Part shown: positions 24,393-31,370 of the stretch, piece after piece | Position numbering within the stretch: the stretch's first letter is position 1 | Layout: each line of letters begins with the position of its first letter | Assembly: GCA_002729515.1 (NCBI GenBank) | Contig: PBYF01000093.1 | Coordinates: forward strand, 1 to 34,779 | Origin: Deltaproteobacteria bacterium | Lineage (GTDB): Bacteria; Myxococcota_A; UBA9160; SMWR01 | Reading direction: 5' to 3' | DNA: 34,779 nucleotides | Position numbers and translations under genes: made by a program | Notes under the pieces: generated by a model | The model's database searches: none | Told to the model about the DNA's origin: nothing | The model's input: the letters and a program-made list of their open reading frames with translations, nothing else

Positions 24393-24905
24393 ATGCGATC
24401 CATCGTTCTGGTCACGGTTGTGTTCCTGATCGGCCTGGCTGCCCCGCGCGCCGAGGCCGCGAGTTGCTCCGTCTTCTTGGAGATCAAATCCTACGACGTA
24501 GAGGCCAAGACGGTCGAGGTCAAGTACACGAAGGGAAGCCAGTCGCGCTACTTCCCGAAGCCCGAGGGATCGACCACAACCACCACGAAGCTCCCGAAGA
24601 AGTGCTCCAAGCGGATCACGAAGAAGAACCCCACCCTGCCCTTCAAGCCCACCGGCGGGCGGATGTCCGTGACCCAGTTTCGCACCAACTTTTCGGGCAA
24701 GATGCTCAACAACACCGATGATCCGAAATGGGTTACGGGAGAATTCGACAAGCTGATCGCCAGCGAGACCACCATCTCCGCAATCCTCAGGCCGTCCAAG
24801 CGCAAGAACGATCCGCCGCAGCTGACCACCATCTACCTGCCGATCACCGATGAGGAGCGGGCGGAGATCAAGCGCATCGAGGCGACAGCCGTCGACGTCG
24901 ACTGA
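24393..24905 (+). CDS. Secreted basic protein of unknown function, 170 residues
   Basis: The start at ATG 24393 gives a clean signal peptide (MRSIVLVTVVFLIGLAAPRA, cut after AEA) with GGAGGG 14 bases upstream. The open frame extends further upstream but without protein-like content. The mature part of about 147 residues is lysine- and threonine-rich: SCSVFLEIKSYDVEAKTVEV, KYTKGSQSRYFPKPEG, then TTTTTKLPKKCSKRITKKNP and VTQFRTNFSGKML. It has two cysteines, likely a disulfide, and a charged C-terminus. No family recognised. It ends 85 bp before the convergent peroxiredoxin gene, with a hairpin between them. Confidence 0.75.
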   Translation: MRSIVLVTVVFLIGLAAPRAEAASCSVFLEIKSYDVEAKTVEVKYTKGSQSRYFPKPEGSTTTTTKLPKKCSKRITKKNPTLPFKPTGGRMSVTQFRTNFSGKMLNNTDDPKWVTGEFDKLIASETTISAILRPSKRKNDPPQLTTIYLPITDEERAEIKRIEATAVDVD

Positions 24906-24948
24906 CGGCGGGGCGAGTTGCCAGGCGGAAACCGTCCGACCGCTGGGT

Positions 24949-24977
24949 CTACCTGACATACCCGGCGTATGTGGTAG
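24949..24977. terminator. Hairpin between convergent genes, possible bidirectional terminator
   Basis: CTACC-TG-ACATAC (24949-24961), a CCGGC loop and GTATGT-GGTAG (24967-24977) form an 11-bp stem with one 2-nt bulge, placed 44 bp after one stop and 14 bp before the other. No T-run is present, so it may act with Rho or block 3' exonucleases. Confidence 0.45.
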
Positions 24978-24990
24978 GGCTTGCGGCGCT

Positions 24991-26211
24991 CTAGCCGCCC
25001 GGCCGCAGTCGATCCGCCAGCTCCATTCGCACCTGCGACCAGATGAAACGCAACGCACCGAGCGGATGCGAGCGCGCCTTGCGAAGGAAGAGGCGCCGCA
25101 TATGCGGTCCGCCCTCGATCTCGAGTTCCCGCTGTCCGTGGCCCATGTGCAGCGAGATCGATTGCACATCGACCGGAAGGACGGGCACGTCGAGGGACAG
25201 TTTCTCGGTTTTCGGGAGCATGCAGGAGCTGTCGTCGCAGGCCTGGTAGTGCACCATCACTTCGAGCGTCGCCCGGGTCCGTTCGAGCGGGTGGCATTCC
25301 GAAGCGAGTTCCGAGGTGGCGTAGAGCGGGACGACAACCTCAAAGGTGCCGTTCCAGACCGGCAGCTCCAGGTCGAGCGCCTCGAGACGCAAAGGCTGAG
25401 TGGGCGGAAAATCCGGCTCCCCCACCTTCACACCCGGTGGGCCCGTGACGGAAATGCGCGTCGGCTGCATTCCCTCGGGCACCGGCTCGCCGTAGATGTG
25501 GATCCCCTCTCCCAACTCGAAGCGCAGAACCAGCTTGCGCTGCACCCCCTGCTTGAGCGTTCCCCCGCCGCCGTGGAGCGAGGCAGCGATGCGAACGTCT
25601 GGCTCGCCACCCACCGTCGTGGGCTCGTCATCTCCCGGCACCAGGCGACCGAGGGCGGCCTCGATCAGATTCTCCGCACTTTCCCGCCTCTTGTAGCTGT
25701 CGCGAAAGAATTTCTCGACAACGACTCCGTTCTCATCGGTAACGTAGGCCCCGGGATAGGGAATGCCGTAGAGGATCCCGTCGCTCGGGTTGATCTGAGT
25801 GTTCAAGATTCCATAGTTACGGATCACCGCGGAGTCGATGTCCGAAAGCAGCGGGTACTCGATGCCCAGCACCTCCGCCAGCTCAGCCAGCACCGCGCAG
25901 TCATCGTAAGAAATGGCGTAGAGCCGGATCCCCGCCGCCCTGAACTTCTCCTGGGCATCGCGCAGCTCCACGAGCTGCGTCAGGCACGGGGGTCACCACA
26001 CGGCGGAGCGGTAGAAAACCACGGCCGCCTTGGAGTTGCCGCGGTCCTCGTGAAAACCGACCCGGCGACCCGCCTGATCGGGCAATTCGAAATCGGGCAG
26101 GCGTTCGCCGATAGCCGGACCGGTAGAGTGTCCCGCCGGGAGCCCAGCGCGGCCCGGGTGCCCGAGCGGCGCGGGCGCTTCGAATCCCAGCTCGTCGGTT
26201 TCAGGCCTCAC
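24991..26211 (-). CDS. Probable selenoprotein: peroxiredoxin-like domain (UxxC) fused to nDsbD-like domain
   Basis: Read through one in-frame UGA (25993-25995), the frame from GTG 26211 gives 406 residues with selenocysteine at position 73. The start has GGAGGA four bases upstream, 15 bp after the SDR stop. Residues about 32-190 are an AhpC/TSA-type peroxiredoxin: IGERLPDFELPDQAGRRV, VVFYRSAVW-U-PPC-LTQLVELRD, YAISYDD, YPLLSDIDSAVIRNYGILN and GIPYPGAYVTDENG. In relatives the same place reads WCxxC, so U73 replaces the peroxidatic cysteine and C76 could resolve it. Residues about 206-350 match the N-terminal domain of DsbD (GIHIYG, then YQACDDSSCMLP with C325 and C330), a thiol relay. A hairpin fitting the bacterial SECIS pattern follows the UGA. 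No signal peptide is seen. A nonsense mutation of Cys is the alternative, but the position and hairpin argue against it. Confidence 0.82.
25961..25995 (-). promoter_or_regulatory. Candidate bacterial SECIS element following UGA
   Basis: After the UGA at 25995-25993 come 13 nt. Then CGCAGCTC (25979-25972), loop GTG (25971-25969) and GAGCTGCG (25968-25961) form a perfect 8-bp stem. The apical loop begins 21 nt after UGA and its first base is G. Published bSECIS rules ask for a loop of 3-14 nt with G among the first two bases, 16-37 nt from UGA. All are met. Confidence 0.7.
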
Positions 26212-26226
26212 GGCTCCTCCCGCCCA

Positions 26227-26976
26227 TCAGGGCATGTAGGCCTGTCCGCCGTCGACCGCGATGCTCTGTCCGTTCACATACGCGGCGGCGCTGGAGCACA
26301 GGAACGCGACGAATTCTCCCACGTCCTCTTCGCACTCGCCGATGCGCCGCATGGGAATCGTAGCCACGAACGCAGCTGCCTCCTCCGGATTGGCCTCGGT
26401 CCAGGCCGCCAGCGCCGGCGACTTCGCGTGGGGAAGAATCACGTTGGTGCGGATGCCTTCGCCGCCCCACTCGCTGGCCGCGGCCCGGCTAAAGGCGCGA
26501 ATCGCCTCCTTCACCGCCGCGTACGCCCCGTAGTTCGTCGCATCCCAGCGGCGTGCCACCGTGCTCGCCAGGTTTACGATGCAGCCGTCGCCCTTCAGGT
26601 GCGGATAGCAGAGTTTCATCATGCGAAACGTGGCGCGGGGACCTGATTCCCAGCCAGCTTCGAGAGCCTCCTCTGTGACTCCGAGCAGGGGACCGAGCGG
26701 AACCTCCTGGGCGTTGTTCACCAGGATCTGTATGCCGCCGAAGGCCCCGACGACCCGGTCGACGCACGCCTCGAGATCGTCGAGATCCTTGACGTTCCCC
26801 TCGATCGGAAGCGCAACACCGCCGCGTTGCCCGATCAGGCGACAGGTCTCCTCGACCTTCGATCCGGTGCGGCCCATCGCCGCCACCTTCGCACCGTGGT
26901 TGGCGAGGGCCAGCGCGATGCCTTGCCCGACGCCCTGCCCGGCCCCGGTCACAATGGCCACCTTTCCCACCAGCAT
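26227..26976 (-). CDS. Short-chain dehydrogenase/reductase
   Basis: ATG 26976 with GAGAGGA six bases upstream gives 249 residues; TTG 26997 is a poorer start. The nucleotide motif is VTGAGQGVGQGIALALANHG. The family's NNAG reads NNAQ (LVNNAQEVPLG). The catalytic triad is S in VNLASTVA and Y-x-x-x-K in YAAVKEA, and VDGGQAYMP closes the fold. AAMGRTGSK after beta-2 has Arg where NAD-specific SDRs have Asp, hinting at NADP(H). It is 15 bp upstream of the selenoprotein candidate, in the same unit, so the two are probably co-transcribed. Confidence 0.9.
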   Translation of the reverse strand: MLVGKVAIVTGAGQGVGQGIALALANHGAKVAAMGRTGSKVEETCRLIGQRGGVALPIEGNVKDLDDLEACVDRVVGAFGGIQILVNNAQEVPLGPLLGVTEEALEAGWESGPRATFRMMKLCYPHLKGDGCIVNLASTVARRWDATNYGAYAAVKEAIRAFSRAAASEWGGEGIRTNVILPHAKSPALAAWTEANPEEAAAFVATIPMRRIGECEEDVGEFVAFLCSSAAAYVNGQSIAVDGGQAYMP

Positions 26977-27015
26977 GCTGCGTCCTCTCGGGTACAAAAT
27001 GACGTTGCGCGGAGT

Positions 27016-27029
27016 TTATCTTACGATAA
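27016..27029. promoter_or_regulatory. Short AT-rich inverted repeat, possible operator
   Basis: TTATC-TTAC-GATAA is a 5-bp inverted repeat in the most AT-rich stretch nearby, 40 bp before the minus SDR start and 9 bp before the Rieske remnant ATG. Position suits a TetR-type operator or -10 region; the repeat is short. Confidence 0.3.
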
Positions 27030-27037
27030 CGGGCCGC

Positions 27038-27190
27038 ATGAGCGCAGAGGATCTCGTCGAGACATCGATCGCGTCCGTGGGCAGCAGCAACGAAAGTCCC
27101 GCGCGGATTTCCGCGTCCCGCTGCACCTCGCGAGAGTTTGCCGAGCTGGAGCGCGCGCGGGTCTGGCAGCTCGCGTGCAGCCCGAACCCC
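27038..27190 (+). pseudogene. N-terminal remnant of Rieske aromatic ring-hydroxylating oxygenase alpha subunit
   Basis: ATG 27038 starts a frame reading MSAEDLVETSIASVGSSNES, PARISASRCTSREFAELE and RARVWQLACS. The block TSREFAELE...RVWQLAC closely resembles the N-terminal helix of Rieske dioxygenase alpha subunits (typically R-Y-T-S-R-E-F-x-x-L-E...W-x-x-x-W-Q-x-A-C), just ahead of the Rieske domain. Two or three residues seem missing before RVWQLAC. After about residue 51 the likeness ends, no CxH...CxxH cluster motif follows, and the frame runs into the next gene. It is therefore a truncated gene left by deletion. Confidence 0.5.
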
Positions 27191-27271
27191 GGGTGCGAGC
27201 CCTGCGACCGCGGGTGGCCCGGCTTCTGGCCCCGCTACGCGGCCCTCTGGTCCGAGGAGTCTGATCTTTCT

Positions 27272-27320
27272 GCGGACCCGCATGCGACCCGCCGAAGGCG
27301 CGGTATCCGTGCGGGTCCGC
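27272..27320 (+). promoter_or_regulatory. 11-bp perfect inverted repeat upstream of SDR gene
   Basis: GCGGACCCGCA (27272-27282) and TGCGGGTCCGC (27310-27320) are perfect complements with a 27-nt loop, itself containing CGCC-GAA-GGCG. It ends 22 bp before the SDR start at 27343. It could be a terminator for the truncated Rieske gene, a leader structure, or an operator pair. Confidence 0.45.
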
Positions 27321-27342
27321 TGAACCTGGAGAGCACCCAGAC

Positions 27343-28104
27343 ATGACGACGAGCCGGAGATTCGAAGACAAGGTGGCCCTGGTGACGGGTGCTGCCTCGG
27401 GCATGGGACGCGCGACGGCCGTACGCCTGGCCAACGAAGGAGCGAGCGTATTCGGATTCGACGTCGAAGCCCAGGGGCTTGCCGAGACCGAGGTGAACGT
27501 GAAGGAGGCGGGCGGCGAGATCACGGTTTGCGTCACCGACGTCACGAGCCGCGAGCAATGCTTCGACGCGGTGAAGGCGGCCCTCGAGACCTACGGCCGC
27601 CTCGACGTGGTTGCCAACGTCGCGGGAATCGTCCGCTTCGCCCACTCCCCGGAAATGCCGGCCGAGGAGTGGAATCGGGTCTTGGCGGTCAATCTGTCCG
27701 GCCCCTTCTACATCTGCCAGGCCGCACTCCCGCACCTGATCGAAACGGGTGGGAACATCGTAAACGTCGCCTCCAACGCGGGGCTGATGGGACAGGCCTA
27801 CACGGCGGCGTACTGCGCCAGCAAACACGGATTGATCGGAATGTCGAAATCGCTTGCGATGGAGTTCATCAAGCACGATGTCCGCATCAACGTGGTGGCA
27901 CCCGCCGGAACCGACACGCCGATGAACGTCGGTATCTCGTTTCCGGAGGGCGTGAACCCCAAGCTGATCAAGCCCTACATGGGCATGCGCGGAATGGGCC
28001 GGGCCGAGGACGTCGCATCCCTCATCGCCTACGTCGCATCCGACGAGGCCCGCATCATCCACGGCGCCGTGCTGTCGGTGGACAACGGAGTGATGGCGGG
28101 TTAG
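27343..28104 (+). CDS. Short-chain dehydrogenase/reductase
   Basis: The 253-residue classical SDR has VTGAASGMGRATAVRLANEG, then GFDVEAQG with the NAD-selecting Asp. NVAGIV stands for NNAG, with the catalytic serine in VNVASNAGL and Y-x-x-x-K in YCASKHGLIGMSK, ending IHGAVLSVDNG. It is a cytosolic NAD(H) alcohol/ketone oxidoreductase; the substrate is unknown. ATG 27343 follows GGAGAG at a distance of about 10 bases. The gene sits downstream of a broken Rieske oxygenase gene and an 11-bp inverted repeat. Its stop overlaps the convergent epimerase gene by 4 bp. Confidence 0.92.
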   Translation: MTTSRRFEDKVALVTGAASGMGRATAVRLANEGASVFGFDVEAQGLAETEVNVKEAGGEITVCVTDVTSREQCFDAVKAALETYGRLDVVANVAGIVRFAHSPEMPAEEWNRVLAVNLSGPFYICQAALPHLIETGGNIVNVASNAGLMGQAYTAAYCASKHGLIGMSKSLAMEFIKHDVRINVVAPAGTDTPMNVGISFPEGVNPKLIKPYMGMRGMGRAEDVASLIAYVASDEARIIHGAVLSVDNGVMAG

Positions 28105-29021
28105 CCCACGAGCTCCGGGTGGCGCGCGGCAATCATGCGCTCCACACCCTCCCTCCACGGCACGCGACAGGGTCCCGCGAGCTCGCTGCGCCGCGTCCCA
28201 GCGAGACGGTACTGGTGGATGCCCTCGGGAGACTCGACGAACTCGACCCGGCGCCCCACACGCTCCGCCATGTAACGGCACATCTCCGGAATTTCGACCG
28301 GCTCGTCTCCGCCCCCGTTGGTGATCGTGGCCGGAATCGATGCCGCGGCGAGCAGCCCGGGCGTCTGGGTAAAAATATCGTCTTCGTGGATCGGGCTGCA
28401 GACCGAGGCCCGCCCGGCGAGAAGCGGGATGGGATGCCCGGCCAGTATCGCGTCCAGGAGCATCGCCGGTAGCCCTCCGTTGTCCCCGTAGGCCGCATTC
28501 ATCCGGGCCAATATCGTCGGCAATCCATATTCGACCGCTGCGAACCGGGCCACCGCTTCCTGCGCAATCTTCGAGACGCAATAGGTCGGTGCGTAGGGCT
28601 GGGGGCTCCCGCCCAACGGGTCCCCTTCCGCGCACGCGTGGTGCGGATCCGCCGGGGACGCGTAGACACCGCAGGTCGACATCACGAGACACGCCTTCGC
28701 GCCGCGGAAACGGCTCATCACGTGGCCGGTCCCCTCCGCGTTGATGCGCAGCGCCGAATCGAAGTCAGTGCCGGGAACGATGGCGGCCGCGAGGTGCAGC
28801 ACATAGTCGAAGCCGTCCGGAAGATCCCCCCAGTCCGGATCCGCCAGGTCCACCCGGCACGCCCGAATTCCCGCTTTCTCCACCCGTTCGCGCCCGGCCG
28901 GGTCGCCAAAGCGCGCGATGCCCCACACCTCGTTCTCCCTGGCCAGGCGGGCGGCCAGCGGAAAGGCAATCTGCCCCGCCGGTCCCGTCACGAGGATCTT
29001 GTTGCCGGTCAGTCTCGTCAT
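28101..29021 (-). CDS. NAD-dependent epimerase/dehydratase family protein (extended SDR)
   Basis: ATG 29021 with GGGAGGA just upstream gives 306 residues; the frame extends to 29117 but the extra residues look non-coding. The N-terminal MTRLTGNKILVTGPAGQIAF carries an extended-SDR nucleotide motif (TGPAGQIA, a variant of TGxxGxxG). LHLAAAIVPG follows, then the catalytic serine region VMSTCGVYAS and Y-x-x-x-K in TYCVSKIAQEA. The C-terminal part (SPIHEDDIF, GGGDEPVEIPEM) is the substrate-binding lobe. Sugar-nucleotide epimerase, reductase and 3-beta-HSD-like members share this fold. With the surrounding catabolic SDRs, a small-molecule dehydrogenase is as likely as a sugar enzyme. It is divergent from the next SDR. 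Confidence 0.85.
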   Translation of the reverse strand: MTRLTGNKILVTGPAGQIAFPLAARLARENEVWGIARFGDPAGRERVEKAGIRACRVDLADPDWGDLPDGFDYVLHLAAAIVPGTDFDSALRINAEGTGHVMSRFRGAKACLVMSTCGVYASPADPHHACAEGDPLGGSPQPYAPTYCVSKIAQEAVARFAAVEYGLPTILARMNAAYGDNGGLPAMLLDAILAGHPIPLLAGRASVCSPIHEDDIFTQTPGLLAAASIPATITNGGGDEPVEIPEMCRYMAERVGRRVEFVESPEGIHQYRLAGTRRSELAGPCRVPWREGVERMIAARHPELVG

Positions 29022-29162
29022 CGGTCCTCCCATCGCCGGGTCCCCCGCAGAGCTCACCCCGCCGGAAGATCGCGGTATGACCCGCTTGGCCCGCCTCTTC
29101 CCAGGTAGAGTACTCATCCGGTCGCAGCGCAGTTAGCCTGGAATGGCGAAGGAGACGCAACG

Positions 29163-29975
29163 ATGGGACGCCTGGACGAAAAGGTGGGGATCGTGACGGG
29201 TTCGGCATCTGGGATCGGGCGCGCCACGGCCATTGCCCTGGCCCGCGAGGGCGCCAGCGTGGTCGTGGCCGACATCGACGAGGCAGGCGCCAAGCAGGTG
29301 CAAGGGGAAATCACGGAAGTCGGCGGGCACGCGATCGCATATGCGACGGACGTGTCGAGCGAACCCGACGTGAGAGACATGGTGACCGCAGCAATCGACA
29401 CCTACGGCGGCCTGGACATCCTGCACAACAATGCAGCGGCCATTGGCCGGGCCCGCGCGGGCGACGACACGGATGTCGCCTCCCTCGACGTCGATGTCTG
29501 GGAGCGCACCATGGCGGTCAACCTGCGCGGCGTGATGCTCGGCTGCAAGCACGCAATTCCCCGCCTGCTCGAGCGGGGTGGCGGATCGATCATCAACACC
29601 TCGTCGGGCTCCGCCGAGCGGGGCGACCTGACGCTTCCCGCCTATGCCGTCTCGAAGAGCGGGGTCAATACCCTGACCCTCTACGTCGCAGCACAGTACG
29701 GAAAACGCGGAATCCGCTGCAACGCAATCTCACCCGGTCTGATCCTCACACATCCCGTCGAAGCTTTTGGCGGTCCCCGCTACGTGGCGATGCTCGAAGA
29801 GCACCACCTGACGCCGCGCGTTGGCCGGCCCGAAGACATTGCCAACGCCGCAGTATTTCTCGCCTCCGATGAGTCGAGCTTCATCACGGGCCAGGTCCTT
29901 CGCGTAGACGGCGGGATCCTGAGCCACGCCCCGCCCGTCGCCGACATCCGGCGCATGGCGCGAGATTCGACGTGA
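29163..29975 (+). CDS. Short-chain dehydrogenase/reductase
   Basis: The 270-residue classical SDR has VTGSASGIGRATAIALAREG, VADIDEAG with the NAD-type Asp, LHNNAAAIG for the NNAG site, the catalytic serine in INTSSGSAERG and Y-x-x-x-K in YAVSKSGVN. It ends VLRVDGGILSH. AAG-GAG lies eight bases before ATG 29163, a clear ribosome site. The C-terminal about 20 residues (PPVADIRRMARDST) extend past the usual SDR end. It is a single-gene plus unit divergent from the epimerase-like gene. Similar SDRs act in steroid, terpene and aromatic cis-diol oxidation; the substrate here is open. Confidence 0.92.
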   Translation: MGRLDEKVGIVTGSASGIGRATAIALAREGASVVVADIDEAGAKQVQGEITEVGGHAIAYATDVSSEPDVRDMVTAAIDTYGGLDILHNNAAAIGRARAGDDTDVASLDVDVWERTMAVNLRGVMLGCKHAIPRLLERGGGSIINTSSGSAERGDLTLPAYAVSKSGVNTLTLYVAAQYGKRGIRCNAISPGLILTHPVEAFGGPRYVAMLEEHHLTPRVGRPEDIANAAVFLASDESSFITGQVLRVDGGILSHAPPVADIRRMARDST

Positions 29976-30297
29976 AGCGACCCCCAGCGGGCACCGAAAC
30001 GCCGCGGCCTCGCAGTCCGGGAGGACAGCTGCGCAGGCGGCGGCGCGAAGTTCGAGGGCGTCGCCGACCGCCCGGCCTCGCGCGAGCAGATCCTCATTGT
30101 GTCGCCCGACGACCGATCGCCTCCCCTGCAAGAGCGCTCCGAGCGGCCGCACGACATGCCCCGCCCCGGGTCGTGCGCGTCGCACCGGGATCCGGTAGTG
30201 GATGCCGGGGGCTCGGGGGGGAGTCGCCGACGCGAACGGCACGTTTCGGGCACACGCGCTGTTATGATGGCGAACATCCCAACAGGGGAACGCACGA
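29976..30297. other. 322-bp gene-free stretch
   Basis: It separates the SDR from the luciferase-like gene. Both strands have open frames rich in Arg and Pro, typical of non-coding GC-rich DNA. The only signal is an extended -10 element at 30260-30268 close to the next gene. Confidence 0.5.
30260..30268 (+). promoter_or_regulatory. Extended -10 promoter element upstream of luciferase-like gene
   Basis: TGTTATGAT (TG-n-TATGAT) matches an extended -10 element, 29 bp before the ATG at 30298. No good -35 box is at 16-18 bp, as expected for extended -10 promoters. Confidence 0.4.
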
Positions 30298-31263
30298 ATG
30301 TCCCGATGCCACTCTCTCGAATCCGTGACTCCCGCGCTCTCGATTCAACCCTTGAACTTCGCCGCGAAGGACCCCGGCGTCGGGGGTTGGCAGCCGCTTC
30401 TGGACCAGGCCCGGGCCGCCGACGCAGCGGGAATCGACCGGCTCGTGGTCTCCGATCACGTGATCCTCGGCGAAAACCTCGAGGCTTACGGAAACCCGAA
30501 GCTCGGCGGAATGGAGGGCGGCAGACAGCCGACGGGGCCCGATGGGCACTGGCTCGACCCGCTCACCGTGCTCTCGATGTGGGCCGCCCTCACCTCGCAC
30601 ACCCGGCTCATGACCGGGATCTTGATTGCCGGCCTGCGCCGGCCGGCGAACCTCGCCAAGACCACCGCCACGCTCGACGTCCTCTCCGAAGGCCGGCTCG
30701 ACCTGGGCGTCGGCGTCGGCTGGCAGCGCGAGGAGTACGAGGCAAACGGCGTTCCCTACGAGCATCGCGGCGCGCGGCTCGACCAGACACTCGAAATCTG
30801 CCAGACGCTGTGGCGGGAGCAGCGGGCCGCCTACCGCTCGGACGAGGTGAACTTCCAGAAAATCCACTGCATGCCCAAACCGCTTCAGCCCGGCGGCGTG
30901 CCGCTTTGGATCAGCGGCACACTCAACCCGAACGTCCTGCGGCGCATCGTCCGCTTCGGTACCGGCTGGATTCCGTGGGGGCCCGACGCGATGAATCCAG
31001 TGGCCGGACTGGCGCGGGTTCGCGAAGCGCTCGAGACGGCCGGCCGGGACACCGCTGGCTTCCAGGTCACGAGCTACCTCCGGGTCGCAACGGAGCCGGA
31101 CGGGTCCATCGACATCGACAAGACGCTGGCGAGTGTGCCGGCGATGATCGAGGCGGGAATCACCGACCTGCGGGCCACGCTGAACCTGCCCGCCGAGTTC
31201 ACCGCGGCGCAGGACATCCTCTCACCGCTCGTCGAGTCCTTCCGAAAGGCCGCGGGGCGCTGA
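30298..31263 (+). CDS. Luciferase-like monooxygenase family oxidoreductase (F420/FMN type)
   Basis: The 321-residue protein has the TIM-barrel of the luciferase-like monooxygenase family in the F420-dependent style. Marks are ARAADAAGIDRLVVSDHVIL near 38-57, LDPLTVLSMWAALTSHTRLMTGILIAGLRRPANLAKTTATLDVLSEGRL near 82-130, and the signature GVGVGWQREEYEANGVPYEHRGARLDQTLEICQTLW. Next is FQKIHCMPKPLQPGGVPLWISG. F420-specific or FMN-specific use cannot be told by eye. GGGG is placed about 10 bases before ATG 30298. The gene stands alone, convergent with the acyl-CoA synthetase. Confidence 0.87.
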   Translation: MSRCHSLESVTPALSIQPLNFAAKDPGVGGWQPLLDQARAADAAGIDRLVVSDHVILGENLEAYGNPKLGGMEGGRQPTGPDGHWLDPLTVLSMWAALTSHTRLMTGILIAGLRRPANLAKTTATLDVLSEGRLDLGVGVGWQREEYEANGVPYEHRGARLDQTLEICQTLWREQRAAYRSDEVNFQKIHCMPKPLQPGGVPLWISGTLNPNVLRRIVRFGTGWIPWGPDAMNPVAGLARVREALETAGRDTAGFQVTSYLRVATEPDGSIDIDKTLASVPAMIEAGITDLRATLNLPAEFTAAQDILSPLVESFRKAAGR

Positions 31264-31370
31264 ACGGGCGCTCCGAGCCACACGACGCAGCGAGCGCGCG
31301 GTTTTCGCTGGACTCCGCTCACCCCCCGAGATGCCGGACGGATCTCGTAGCGCCCGGACGGCGCCCTGCC

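Larger units (their letters stand above)
26977..27342. other. 366-bp region with Rieske remnant, AT-rich island and stem-loop
   Basis: Between two divergent SDR genes. It holds an AT-rich segment with a short inverted repeat (27016-27029), the start of a broken Rieske oxygenase gene (27038 on) and a long inverted repeat (27272-27320). No intact gene is present. Confidence 0.5.

Noticed and set aside
25993-26211. Reading the peroxiredoxin gene as a nonsense pseudogene with a separate downstream gene starting at 25971
   Set aside because: The supposed downstream start would begin inside the peroxiredoxin fold, without a ribosome site and lacking the active site; selenocysteine explains frame, position and hairpin together.
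29976-30297. Open frames on both strands in the gap before the luciferase-like gene
   Set aside because: Arg/Pro-rich, no starts with ribosome sites, no recognisable motif.
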